Under the pieces are notes generated by a model. That model had not been told where the DNA came from. It ran no database searches and worked only from the letters and a program-made list of their open reading frames with translations. Position numbers and translations under genes: made by a program. A DNA stretch of 64,000 bases from an uncultured beta proteobacterium (GTDB lineage: Bacteria; Pseudomonadota; Gammaproteobacteria; Burkholderiales; Burkholderiaceae_C), in NCBI GenBank assembly GCA_903839085.1, contig CAIMBE010000076.1, forward strand, positions 1 through 64,000, read 5' to 3'. Below, one piece after another: positions 25,459 to 36,006 of the stretch (the stretch's first letter is position 1; every line of letters starts with the position of its first letter).

Positions 25459-25694
25459 CGTCATCGCGGGGCCGCATGCCTCCACGACCCCGTCATCGCG
25501 AGGGCCGCACGCCTCCACAACTGCGTCATCGCGAGGGCATGGCCCGTGGCGATCCATGAAGTCCTGGATTGCCGCGCTGTGCTCGCAATGACAGAAATCC
25601 TCCGTCACCGCGAGGAGCGAAGCAGCGCGGCAATCGCAATGACAGAAATCCTCCGTCATTGCGAGGAGCGAAGCGACGCGGCAATCGCAATGAC
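25459..25694. repeat. Composite REP array: 32/33-bp and 51-bp tandem repeats (copy 7)
   Basis: CGTCATCGCG at 25459, 25491 and 25524; CGCAATGACAGAAATCCTCCGTCA(C/T) unit at 25584 and 25635 with partial third unit at 25686. Confidence 0.9.
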
Positions 25695-25720
25695 CTTACT
25701 CTAACTTTCAGGAGTCCAAC

Positions 25721-27145
<1,425 letters not shown>

Positions 27146-27150
27146 TCGCC

Positions 27151-28437
27151 ATGCAGACCAGCGCTGGCGTTGCCATCCGGCAGCATCTGATCGATCCCGA
27201 GGTTTGCATCCGCTGCAACACCTGCGAGGCGACCTGCCCGGTCGCGGCCATCACGCACGACTCGCGAAACTACGTGGTCGATGCCGGCAAGTGCAATCTC
27301 TGCATGGCCTGCATTCCGCCGTGTCCGACCGGTTCGATCGACAACTGGCGCACCATGGTGCGCGAGCGCGCCTACAGCGTCGAGGCGCAACTGGGCTGGG
27401 ACGCGCTGCCGCCCGAGCTGTCGGCGCAGGAACTGGCAGAGCAGGGGGTCGTCGCGAGCGAGGCACCGGCGGCCGATCCGTCGCTGGCGCCGGTCCTGTT
27501 CAGCGATGCGCCGGCCAGCAGCGCCGAGTTCAGCGCGACCCAGTACGGCGCCAGCGTGCCGCCCTGGTCGGCGGCCCATCCTTATACCAATCTCTACGGC
27601 CCCAAGGCGGCGGAGAAATCTGTCACGGCAACGGTTGCCGGCAACGTGCGCGTCACCAAGATCGGGCATGACTACGACACGCACCACATCGTGCTGGACT
27701 TTGGCGCCATGCCGTTCCCGGTGCTCGAGGGCCAGTCGATCGGCATCATCGCACCCGGCACCGATGCCGGCGGCCGACCCCATCATGCGCGGCAGTACTC
27801 GATCGCGAGCCCGCGCAACGGCGAGCGGCCCGGCTACAACAACCTGGCCCTGACGGTCAAGCGCGTGCTGGAAGACCATCAGGGCAAGCCGGTGCGCGGT
27901 GTCTGTTCCAACTACGTGTGTGACCTCAAACGCGGCGACCAGGTGCAGGTGGTCGGACCGTTTGGCAGCAGCTTCCTGATCCCGAACCATCCGCGTTCGC
28001 GGCTCGTCATGATCTGCACCGGCACCGGCAGCGCGCCGATGCGCGCCATGACCGAATGGCGGCGGCGGTTGCGCCAGTCCGGGAAGTTCGAGGGCGGCAA
28101 GCTGATGCTGTTTTTTGGCGCGCGCACCAAGGAGGAACTGCCGTACTTCGGACCCTTGCAATCCCTGCCCAAGGACTTCATCGACATCCACTTTGCCTTT
28201 TCCCGCACGCCGGGGCAGCCCAAGCGCTATGTGCAGGATCTGATGCGCAGCCGAGCGGCCGACCTGGCGCCCTTGCTGACCGACCCGAACGCCTACTTCT
28301 ACGTCTGCGGCCTCAAGAGCATGGAAGAGGGCGTGCTGCTGGCCATGCGCGACGTGGCGCAGCAGGCCGGCCTGTCATGGGACGCTGTGGCGTCGGCAAT
28401 GAAGAGGCAGGCCAGGCTGCATCTTGAGACCTACTGA
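27151..28437 (+). CDS. boxA: Benzoyl-CoA 2,3-epoxidase subunit A (ferredoxin/flavin reductase)
   Basis: [56 protein letters not shown] plus an FNR-like FAD/NAD domain. Confidence 0.95.
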   Translation: MQTSAGVAIRQHLIDPEVCIRCNTCEATCPVAAITHDSRNYVVDAGKCNLCMACIPPCPTGSIDNWRTMVRERAYSVEAQLGWDALPPELSAQELAEQGVVASEAPAADPSLAPVLFSDAPASSAEFSATQYGASVPPWSAAHPYTNLYGPKAAEKSVTATVAGNVRVTKIGHDYDTHHIVLDFGAMPFPVLEGQSIGIIAPGTDAGGRPHHARQYSIASPRNGERPGYNNLALTVKRVLEDHQGKPVRGVCSNYVCDLKRGDQVQVVGPFGSSFLIPNHPRSRLVMICTGTGSAPMRAMTEWRRRLRQSGKFEGGKLMLFFGARTKEELPYFGPLQSLPKDFIDIHFAFSRTPGQPKRYVQDLMRSRAADLAPLLTDPNAYFYVCGLKSMEEGVLLAMRDVAQQAGLSWDAVASAMKRQARLHLETY

Positions 28438-29231
28438 TGGGCGCGTTTGAAACCTTGACGCTTGAGCGCCGCGGAGCCGGCGTGAGCTGGGTCACGATGT
28501 CTCGTCCGGCGCTGTTCAATGCCTTCGACGAGTTGATGATCAGCGAGCTCGGCGCCGTCTTTGACAGCCTGAGCCAGGACCCCGGCGTGCGCGTCGTCGT
28601 GCTGGGTGGGCTCGGCAAGAATTTCAGCGCCGGCGCCGATCTGCAGTGGATGCAACGCGCCAGCGCAGCGACGCAGCAATGGAATCTGGAAGATGCCAGA
28701 CGCTTTGCGGCGATGCTGGCGCGCATTGACCGTTGCGCCAAGCCAACCATCGCGCGGGTGCAGGGGGCGGCGCTCGGCGGCGGGGTCGGCCTGGCCTGCG
28801 CCTGCGACATCGCGATTGCCGCCGACAGCGCCTTCTTTTCGGTCAGCGAGGCCAAGTTTGGCATTTTGCCCGCCGTCATCGCGCCTTACCTGGTGAACGC
28901 GGTCGGCAAGCGCCAGGCCAGACGGCTGGCCTTGAGCGCAACGCGCATCACGGCGACACAGGCACTCGACATCGGCCTGGTCCATCAGGTGGTTGGCGCT
29001 GACGCACTGGACGCGGCCGTCGATGCCAGCGCCCTGGAACTGCTGGCTGCCGGGCCGCTGGCCCAAGGCGAGATCAAGCGCTTGTTCGCGCAACTGGCGG
29101 TGGGCCCGGTCGGTGACGAGGTGATCGAATTGACGGCCCAGACCATCAGCCGCGTGCGCGGCGGCGCCGAAGCGCGCGAGGGCTTTGCCGCCTTCCTCGG
29201 CAAGCGGCCGGCGCACTGGAACGAGCGCTGA
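28437..29231 (+). CDS. Enoyl-CoA hydratase/isomerase family protein
   Basis: [73 protein letters not shown]; crotonase fold; starts at the boxA stop. Confidence 0.9.
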   Translation: MGAFETLTLERRGAGVSWVTMSRPALFNAFDELMISELGAVFDSLSQDPGVRVVVLGGLGKNFSAGADLQWMQRASAATQQWNLEDARRFAAMLARIDRCAKPTIARVQGAALGGGVGLACACDIAIAADSAFFSVSEAKFGILPAVIAPYLVNAVGKRQARRLALSATRITATQALDIGLVHQVVGADALDAAVDASALELLAAGPLAQGEIKRLFAQLAVGPVGDEVIELTAQTISRVRGGAEAREGFAAFLGKRPAHWNER

Positions 29232-29246
29232 GGCCGTCGCTGAATT

Positions 29247-29492
29247 TCAGGCGTGCAGGTCTTCGTACTTTTTCATCAGCTGTTCAGGCGTCTCCACGAA
29301 ATCGGGATTGACCGAAATGCAATCGGCCGGACAAACCAGTTTGCACTGGGGCTCGTCCTCGGCGCCGACGCATTCGGTGCAGCGCAGGGCATCAATGACG
29401 TAGATGATGTCGCCGGCGGTGATGGCGTCGTTTGGGCAGGCTGGCAGGCAGGCGTCGCAAGCGGTGCAGTCTTCGGTGATGATCAAGGCCAT
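29247..29492 (-). CDS. bzdM: 2[4Fe-4S] ferredoxin, electron donor of class I benzoyl-CoA reductase
   Basis: MALIITEDCTACDACLPACPNDAITAGDIIYVIDALRCTECVGAEDEPQCKLVCPADCISVNPD; two CxxCxxxxxC-type clusters; directly follows bzdQ. Confidence 0.85.
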   Translation of the reverse strand: MALIITEDCTACDACLPACPNDAITAGDIIYVIDALRCTECVGAEDEPQCKLVCPADCISVNPDFVETPEQLMKKYEDLHA

Positions 29493-29531
29493 ATGGGTTC
29501 CTTTGGGTTCAGAATGATGCGGGTGTGAAGG

Positions 29532-30377
29532 TCAGGCCGCAACCTGCGCTTCGAGCTCGGCGAGTTTATTGTGCCTGAAGGCGCCCCAAAGCGCCGCGCC
29601 GATGGCACCGGCATAGATCGAGTCGACATGCGCGCGTGCCGTCACCGTCACTTTTTCGGCCACCATTTCTTCCTGGATCGCGGCCAGCAGGCCGCTGTCG
29701 AGCGCCAGCCCGCCGGTGATGAGCGCGGTGCCGGTCTTGATGCCGGTGATCTTGAGCAGCTTGACGATGCGCGAGGCCATCGACATGTGAATGCCCTTGA
29801 GGATGTCTGCCGTGGCGATGCCGCGTGACACCATGTTGATGACGTCGGTCTCGGCCAGCACGGCGCAGATCGAGCTCACTTTTTCCGGGTCTTTCGAGCT
29901 TTGCGAGAGCGAACCGATTTCTTCCACCGCCACGCCCAGGTAGCGCGCGATGTTTTCCAGGAACTGCCCGGAGCCCGAGGCGCACTGGCTGGTCATCTTG
30001 TAGGACAGGACCTTGCCGCGCTCATCGATGTAGATGGCGCGGCCGTTGAGCGCGCCGATGTCGACGACGGCGCGAGCCGCCGGCTCCAGAAAAATGCCGC
30101 CGCGGGCATGCGTCGTCATCGAGTAGAAGTGCCCGGTTGCGAACTTGACGTTTTCGCCCTCGCCGGTGGTGGCGACGTAGTCGACGTCGGCGCGCTCCAG
30201 GCCGGCGTCGGCCATGACGCTGGCAAAGCCTTCCTGCGCCAGTGTCATGATGTCGCGGCTGCGAATGCGCTCGCAGCGCTTGGACAGCCAGTGCTGGCTG
30301 CCGTCCTCGTCGGATCGAAACAGCACGGATTTCACGGCGCCCGAGCCGATGTCGATACCGATGGTGGTGATGCTCAT
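29532..30377 (-). CDS. bzdQ: Benzoyl-CoA reductase class I, ATPase subunit (BzdQ/BcrD type)
   Basis: MSITTIGIDIGSGAVKSVLFRSDEDGSQHW...CASGSGQFLENIARYLGVAVEEIG; BadF/BadG/BcrA/D ATPase family. ORF-track start at 30431 is probably too far upstream. Confidence 0.9.
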   Translation of the reverse strand: MSITTIGIDIGSGAVKSVLFRSDEDGSQHWLSKRCERIRSRDIMTLAQEGFASVMADAGLERADVDYVATTGEGENVKFATGHFYSMTTHARGGIFLEPAARAVVDIGALNGRAIYIDERGKVLSYKMTSQCASGSGQFLENIARYLGVAVEEIGSLSQSSKDPEKVSSICAVLAETDVINMVSRGIATADILKGIHMSMASRIVKLLKITGIKTGTALITGGLALDSGLLAAIQEEMVAEKVTVTARAHVDSIYAGAIGAALWGAFRHNKLAELEAQVAA

Positions 30378-30425
30378 GTCTGCTCTCCTCATATGCAATC
30401 GTTGGTTGACTTGTGACAGTGCAGG

Positions 30426-30496
30426 CGTCATTGCGAGCGAAGCGTGGCAATCCAGGTGTGCATGGATCGCCGCGGCCTATGGCCTCGCGATGATGG
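30426..30496. repeat. REP-like palindromic element, copy 8 (bzdP-bzdQ gap)
   Basis: CGTCATTGCGAGCGAAGCGTGGCAATCCAGGTGTGCATGGATCGCCGCGGCCTATGGCCTCGCGATGATG. Confidence 0.85.
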
Positions 30497-30529
30497 GGGC
30501 GCTGTCATGAATATCCGATGGATCAAAAA

Positions 30530-31873
30530 TCAGTTGGGGCGGTTTTCCGCGGTCTTGCCGTCATCCATCACCGCGCGCCAGGCGAAGGTGGCGCCGCCCA
30601 GCGCCCCGGTGTAGATGGAGTCGGGGTCGATGTTGATGGTCAGGTGGCCGTAGTTCTCAAAAATGAGTTCACGCAGGGACTTCACCGCTGCCTCGTTCTT
30701 GGCGACGCCGCCGGTGAAGGTGAACTGGTCGCGGATGCCGCCCGAACGCGCCAGGATCGACATCGCGCGCAGGATGATGGCGCGGTGCAGTCCGGCCATG
30801 ATGTCTTCGCGCTTGTCGCCCAGCGAGAGGCGGTCGCGCAGTTCGGCGCCGGCAAACACGGTGCAGGTGGAGTTGATGCGGATGGTCTTGGTCGACTTCA
30901 TGGCCATCGGCCCGAGTTCGTGCAAGCCCATGTTCATTTCATCGGCGATATAGCCCAGGTAGCGACCGCAACCGGCGGCGCAGCGGTCGTTCATCTGGAA
31001 GCTCTCGACGATGCCGTTGGGGTCGACCTGGATCGCCTTGGTGTCCTGGCCGCCAATGTCGAGCACGGTGGCGGTGTTCGGGTACATGACATGGGCACCG
31101 AGGCCGTGGCACAGGATTTCAGAGCGGATGTGTTCCTTTGAAAACGGCAGGCGGGCGCGGCCATAGCCGGTGCCGACGATATAGGTCTCCTCCATGTCGG
31201 TGTCCAGAATGCCCTTGATCGGCGCTTCCACCTGAGCGCGCCGCGCCGCCGTTTCGGGCATGGCGATGAAGGCGCGCTCCAGCGCCGCCAGCAGATGGCG
31301 GCGGATCGAGTCGGCGTAGACCCGGTTCTCCACTTCGATGATCGAGCGGTCGAACACGTTGAGCAGGTAGTCATAGCGTGTGCCCGCCTCCTTGGCCACT
31401 GCCTCGCCGATGGCCAGATACTGGCTGCCGGCGATGTCGCGGAAGAAATCCGATTTGCGCTTGGCGCCGGGCTTGAACAGTTCGGGCGCTTGCGCCTGCA
31501 GCCGCCGGAAAACCTCGGACAGTGCCTCGCCGACCGCGCCGGAGCCGTCGCCAAAGCGGGCGCTGGCCAGGCTGCGCTGGCAGGTTGCCTCCAGATCGCC
31601 CAGTTGCTCCAGGTATTGTTCCAGTCGGAAATCGCGTATCAGCTGGTCCAGAAAACCGTCCAGCGAGCCATTGAGCGCGTTGGTCGTGCCCAGGGCCTGG
31701 CGAAACAGGAAGAAACGGGCGTTGACCATCGCCTCCAGTTTGGCAATGGTGGCGGCGGTGTCGTAGTTGGAGCGCGAGTTGGTGATGCCGCGCCCCAGAA
31801 TGTTCTGGTTCTCGTCGATCACCACCGCCTTGGTGGTGGTTGATCCGAGGTCAATGCCGATAAAGCAACGCAT
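30530..31873 (-). CDS. bzdP: Benzoyl-CoA reductase class I, ATPase subunit (BzdP/BcrA type)
   Basis: [45 protein letters not shown]...[44 protein letters not shown]. Confidence 0.93.
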   Translation of the reverse strand: MRCFIGIDLGSTTTKAVVIDENQNILGRGITNSRSNYDTAATIAKLEAMVNARFFLFRQALGTTNALNGSLDGFLDQLIRDFRLEQYLEQLGDLEATCQRSLASARFGDGSGAVGEALSEVFRRLQAQAPELFKPGAKRKSDFFRDIAGSQYLAIGEAVAKEAGTRYDYLLNVFDRSIIEVENRVYADSIRRHLLAALERAFIAMPETAARRAQVEAPIKGILDTDMEETYIVGTGYGRARLPFSKEHIRSEILCHGLGAHVMYPNTATVLDIGGQDTKAIQVDPNGIVESFQMNDRCAAGCGRYLGYIADEMNMGLHELGPMAMKSTKTIRINSTCTVFAGAELRDRLSLGDKREDIMAGLHRAIILRAMSILARSGGIRDQFTFTGGVAKNEAAVKSLRELIFENYGHLTINIDPDSIYTGALGGATFAWRAVMDDGKTAENRPN

Positions 31874-31911
31874 GAGGATTCCTATTGTCAGTTGGGGACA
31901 GAGTTTGGCTT

Positions 31912-32000
31912 TTGGGGTCAGAGCCCAAATTCGCCGAGCCTATGGCTCGCCCGGAGGGTACGTCGCAAAGCGCCGCAGCGAAATTGGTGTCTGACCCCAA
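31912..32000. repeat. Small inverted-repeat element in the bzdO-bzdP gap
   Basis: Arms TTGGGGTCAGAGCCCAAATTCG (31912-31933) and CGAAATTGGTGTCTGACCCCAA (31979-32000) are near-perfect reverse complements. Confidence 0.75.
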
Positions 32001-32024
32001 TAACCATGTCCCGCAAGGTTATTG

Positions 32025-33341
32025 TTAATGCGCCACCAGCGCATCGCGCTTGGCCTTGACCATCTGGAAATAGCTCTCCAGGCGGTTCTTCACGTTGGCA
32101 GCCGAAAAATAGCGCGGGTCGACCAGGTCGGTTTCAATAAAGGCCGCCGGCTTGCCGGTGCGCTTCTCGACCTCGCGCAAAATCAGCAACTGGCCGGCGG
32201 AAAAGCTGTTGCAGCTCTTGATCGAATTGATCAGCAGCCCGTCGGCCTGGTACTCGTCGATGTACTTGCAGATCATGTCGATGCGCGAGGGCAGGTTCAG
32301 GTTGGTGTAGCAGCCCAGGCAGTACTCGGCGAGCGACTCGAGCGGACGATCCGGGTCGTGGCGGAAACCGAAGTCGTAGAGGCCGCCGACCTTGGAGTAG
32401 GTCGAGGCCACGACCACCGCGCCTTCGTCATAGAACATCTTCCAGAAGTCGCGAAAACTGGTCCAGTTGGGCGGGCCTTCGACGACCAGGCGGTACTTCT
32501 CCTCGCCCATCGCGCCCTCCGGCGTCACCGGCCCCAGGCCGAGCCGCACCCGCTCATCGATCTCGGCGCGCAGCGTGCGGTAATACTGCGTCGCCTCGGT
32601 GGTGCCGCGAAAGGCGGTGAAGATCGGGCCGATGTAATAGACCGAGCCGAAATAGCCGTCGATCGGCGAGGGCCGGCGCTTGGCCGACTGCAGCACGGCG
32701 ACCAGATCCTCCTCGGCCTTGGCCGATTCGCGCATGTACTGGCGCAGCCGGTCGATGTCGAACTTGACTCCCGAGATGCGTTCGAGCGTCGGGATCACGG
32801 TTTCCTTGAGCTGCTTGACAACGTAGTCGCGCATATTGGGCGCGATATGGCCCTCGCTCTGGTAGGGCACATGCAGCATGACCGTTTCGCAACCGTACTT
32901 GTGGCGCACCAGTTCGAACCACTTCATGAAAGTGAAGCAGCCGGTGTAGGACAGCAGCAGCACGTCGGGCCGGGGCAGGGGCTGGCCGGTCGGGCCGATT
33001 TCGCCGCCCATCATCGATCCCAGGTCGGCCTTGACGTAGGTGCAGACGTCCTCCGACTGGCCGTCGCGCTCGGCGTCCATGATCATCTTGCCGGACTTCT
33101 TGCGCATGCCGTTCTGCAGCGCGTTGGTCTCGGGCAGGCTGCGCGCAAAATCAAAGCACATTAGCAACTCGTTGAGGTTGCCTGGCACGAAGGTCGCGGA
33201 GACCTTGCGGTTGTTGGCGTGGGCGTTTGCCAGATCCATGTAGTTCTGGTTGATGAGCTCCTTTTGCAGCCACATCGAGTCCTCTTTCTGGACGTTTTGC
33301 GGCTTCTTTACGGAAGTGGGCATGGCAATGGGGGTGTTCAT
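32025..33341 (-). CDS. bzdO: Benzoyl-CoA reductase class I, subunit BzdO/BcrB type
   Basis: MWLQKELINQNYMDLANAHANNRKVSATFVPGNLNELLMCFDFARSLPETNALQNGMRKKSGKMIMDAERDGQSEDVCTYVKADLG; HgdB/BcrB-C family. Confidence 0.92.
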   Translation of the reverse strand: MNTPIAMPTSVKKPQNVQKEDSMWLQKELINQNYMDLANAHANNRKVSATFVPGNLNELLMCFDFARSLPETNALQNGMRKKSGKMIMDAERDGQSEDVCTYVKADLGSMMGGEIGPTGQPLPRPDVLLLSYTGCFTFMKWFELVRHKYGCETVMLHVPYQSEGHIAPNMRDYVVKQLKETVIPTLERISGVKFDIDRLRQYMRESAKAEEDLVAVLQSAKRRPSPIDGYFGSVYYIGPIFTAFRGTTEATQYYRTLRAEIDERVRLGLGPVTPEGAMGEEKYRLVVEGPPNWTSFRDFWKMFYDEGAVVVASTYSKVGGLYDFGFRHDPDRPLESLAEYCLGCYTNLNLPSRIDMICKYIDEYQADGLLINSIKSCNSFSAGQLLILREVEKRTGKPAAFIETDLVDPRYFSAANVKNRLESYFQMVKAKRDALVAH

Positions 33342-33370
33342 GATGCGTGTCTCCTTGTTCTGTCAGTCAG

Positions 33371-33445
33371 TATGGATTGCCGCGCTGTGCTCGCAATGAT
33401 GCAAACCCTCGTCACTGCGAGGCCGCAGGCCGCGACAGTCCATGG
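33371..33445. repeat. REP-like palindromic element, copy 9 (bzdN-bzdO gap)
   Basis: ATGGATTGCCGCGCTGTGCTCGCAATGATGCAAACCCTCGTCACTGCGAGGCCGCAGGCCGCGACAGTCCATGG. Confidence 0.82.
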
Positions 33446-33453
33446 TTGTCGGG

Positions 33454-34635
33454 TCATGCAGCGTTCCAAAGTTTGATCGAATCGGCGAAGGTGCCGGCCT
33501 GTTCCCGGATCGGCGCCATTTGACCGGTGTTCTCGGCGTACTTGAAAGCGGTGTGCGGAATCTTGTGCTGTGTCAGCACGTCCTGCAGCATCGGGCGCTC
33601 GAGCAGCGCCGGATCGCAGAACGAGGGCGCTGCAAAGATCACGCCCTCGGCACCCATGGTCTTGACCTGCTTCATCAGGAACACGCCCTTTTGTTCGCGC
33701 GTCGTGTCGTACTTGGCCGCCGTTGTGGCCGAGCGGTGCAGGAAGGCCTTGGAGAGTTCCTGCAGGGGATTGCCGTCGGCCGGCACGTGGTCGAGCAGCC
33801 AGCGACCGACCAGCATGAAATCGTCGTCGACCACGTAGCACCCGGCCATCTCGATCGACTTGATCAGGGTCAGCGGCGGCTGCTCGCAGAAGGTGCCGTT
33901 GATGACAACACGGGCGTTGTCGCGCTTGGGCCGGGTCACCGCGTCGGTGGCGACGATGTAGTCGCGCACCAGTCGCGTGTGTTCTTCGGGCGGCAGGATC
34001 ATGCCGGCGCGCTGCAGCAGGTAGACCTCGGAGGTTGGCGCCTGCCAGGGCTTGGCGGCGCGGTAGGCATAGAGTTCGCGCAGGGCCGCGCGGTTCTCGT
34101 TGTAGACGGCAATCGACGCGTTGAGCGCATCGTCCGTGATCGGCTTGCCCGACAGCCTGGCCAGATCCTCGCGCAGGATCTGCATTTCCTCGATGTAGAA
34201 CTTGCCGCCGATTTCGTCTTCGTAGTTTTGCGGCACGTCGATGTAACGCACGTACTTGTCCTTGAACAGGATCTGCCACATGCCCGAGAGATTGCGTATG
34301 ACGTCGCAGATCGAGGGGAACAGCATGCCTTCCAGGCAGTCCAGGCGCCCCGTGAGGCCCATCTCGATGGTCGAGCGCGGGATGCGGCAGATGTAGCTCT
34401 GGTAGTAGGCATCGCCCTGAATCACCTCCAACTGGTCACCGCCACCGAGGATGCCGACCGGCAGCATGCCGGCGGCGTGGATGATCTCGCGCGGCACATA
34501 GACCGGCATGTAGCCGATCGCCTTGCGCCCGGGCACGGCCGCCTTCCATTCCTTGACGGCGTTGAAATGCAGGTCGTCAAACAGCGTCTGGCAACGCTCC
34601 AGGATTTGCTGGACAGGTGAAAGTGCAGACATCAT
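33454..34635 (-). CDS. bzdN: Benzoyl-CoA reductase class I, subunit BzdN/BcrC type
   Basis: MMSALSPVQQILERCQTLFDDLHFNAVKEWKAAVPGRKAIGYMPVYVPREIIHAAGMLPVGILGGGDQLEVIQGDAYYQSYICRIPRSTIEMGL. Confidence 0.92.
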   Translation of the reverse strand: MMSALSPVQQILERCQTLFDDLHFNAVKEWKAAVPGRKAIGYMPVYVPREIIHAAGMLPVGILGGGDQLEVIQGDAYYQSYICRIPRSTIEMGLTGRLDCLEGMLFPSICDVIRNLSGMWQILFKDKYVRYIDVPQNYEDEIGGKFYIEEMQILREDLARLSGKPITDDALNASIAVYNENRAALRELYAYRAAKPWQAPTSEVYLLQRAGMILPPEEHTRLVRDYIVATDAVTRPKRDNARVVINGTFCEQPPLTLIKSIEMAGCYVVDDDFMLVGRWLLDHVPADGNPLQELSKAFLHRSATTAAKYDTTREQKGVFLMKQVKTMGAEGVIFAAPSFCDPALLERPMLQDVLTQHKIPHTAFKYAENTGQMAPIREQAGTFADSIKLWNAA

Positions 34636-34701
34636 GCGTACTCCTATGTTGGTACTCTAAATGGTTCGTTGGATTTGCGCTGGCAAGCTATTATTGCATA
34701 A

Positions 34702-34717
34702 TGGTACTGTAATACCA
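34702..34717. promoter_or_regulatory. Palindromic candidate operator TGGTACTGTAATACCA between bzdN and the epoxide hydrolase gene
   Basis: TGGTA-N6-TACCA perfect half-sites in an AT-rich divergent intergenic region; resembles the GntR-type TGGT...ACCA pattern. Confidence 0.45.
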
Positions 34718-34797
34718 ATATTAGCCAATATTTTTTTCGAAAGGCGACTGACGAGCTGAATCTGGGTAAAACTCACAAGTCCATCAAGGAGAGCCAT

Positions 34798-35997
34798 TTG
34801 CCAACGTACACCCGCGCGTCTGTAAGCGAGTCGGTCGACCCTTTCAGGCTGGCCGTTTCCGACCAGACACTCGCCGAGCTTCGGTCACGGCTGGCCAACA
34901 CACGCTGGCCGGAGTGCGAAACCGTGGCCGACTGGAGCCAGGGCGTGCCGCTGGACCGGATCAAGGCACTCTGCGATTACTGGGCGCGTGACTATGACTG
35001 GCGACGCCTTGAGGCGCGGCTGAACGGGCTTGGCCAGTACCACACCCGGATCGACGGTTTGCGCATCCATTTTCTCCACATCCGCTCAACCAAACCCGAT
35101 GCCGCGCCGCTTGTCCTGACGCACGGCTGGCCCGGCTCGGTGGTCGAGTTCCTCGACGTGATCGGTCCGTTGACCGACCCTGCCGCCCATGGCGGCGACG
35201 CTGCAGATGCCTTCCACCTCGTGATTCCGTCGCTGCCCGGCTTCGGTTTTTCGGACAAACCCACCAGTACTGGTTGGGGCGTCGAACGCATCGCCGCCGC
35301 CTGGATCGACCTGATGAAGCGACTGGGCTATCAGCGCTACTTTGCGCAGGGCGGCGATTGGGGTGCCGCCGTGACCACCGCCATCGGCATGCTGGCCCCG
35401 CCGCAATGCGCTGGCGTCCATCTCAACATGCCGCTGGTCTATCCGGGCAGGGAAGATTTTGCGCAACTCACCGAGGCCGAGCAGTCCTCGGTTGCGGCGA
35501 TGAAGTTCTATAGAGACAGCGATTCGGGCTACGCGAAACAGCAGCGCACCCGGCCGCAGACCCTCAGCTATGGTCTGACCGACTCCCCCGCCGCGCAGGC
35601 GGCCTGGATCTACGAGAAGTTCCATGCCTGGACCGACAACCGCGGCGAGCCCGAGGACGCCCTGAGCCGCGATGCCATGCTCGACAACATCATGCTGTAC
35701 TGGCTGAGCGCGAGCGCCGCCTCATCGGCCCGGCTGTATTGGGAGAGCCTGGCATTCTTCAAGACCCAGCCGCTCGCCCTTCCGGTTGGCGTGACGATCT
35801 ACCCCAAGGAATTTTCCCGACCGTCGCAGCGTTGGGCAAAGCGCCACTTTGCCAATATCGTCCACTGGAGCGAGGTCGACAAAGGCGGGCATTTCGCGGC
35901 CTTCGAGCAGCCCGAAATCTTCGTTGCGGAACTGCGAGACTGCTTTCGAAAGATGCGGCTCCAAACCTTGCGACCTGCGACCCCGAAGCCAACATAG
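34798..35997 (+). CDS. Epoxide hydrolase (EPHX1/microsomal-like, N-terminal EHN domain)
   Basis: DPFRLAVSDQTLAELRSRLANTRWPECETVADWSQGVPLDRIKALCDYWARDYDWRRLEARLNGLGQYHTRIDGLRIHFLHIRS...LTHGWPGSVVEFLDVIGPL; TTG start likely. Confidence 0.9.
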   Translation: MPTYTRASVSESVDPFRLAVSDQTLAELRSRLANTRWPECETVADWSQGVPLDRIKALCDYWARDYDWRRLEARLNGLGQYHTRIDGLRIHFLHIRSTKPDAAPLVLTHGWPGSVVEFLDVIGPLTDPAAHGGDAADAFHLVIPSLPGFGFSDKPTSTGWGVERIAAAWIDLMKRLGYQRYFAQGGDWGAAVTTAIGMLAPPQCAGVHLNMPLVYPGREDFAQLTEAEQSSVAAMKFYRDSDSGYAKQQRTRPQTLSYGLTDSPAAQAAWIYEKFHAWTDNRGEPEDALSRDAMLDNIMLYWLSASAASSARLYWESLAFFKTQPLALPVGVTIYPKEFSRPSQRWAKRHFANIVHWSEVDKGGHFAAFEQPEIFVAELRDCFRKMRLQTLRPATPKPT

Positions 35998-36006
35998 GAA
36001 ACGCCA

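Noticed and set aside
25459-25694. Possible CRISPR or IS remnant in the boxC-boxB gap
   Set aside because: Repeats are tandem REP derivatives with no spacers, transposase ORF or terminal target duplications recognisable.
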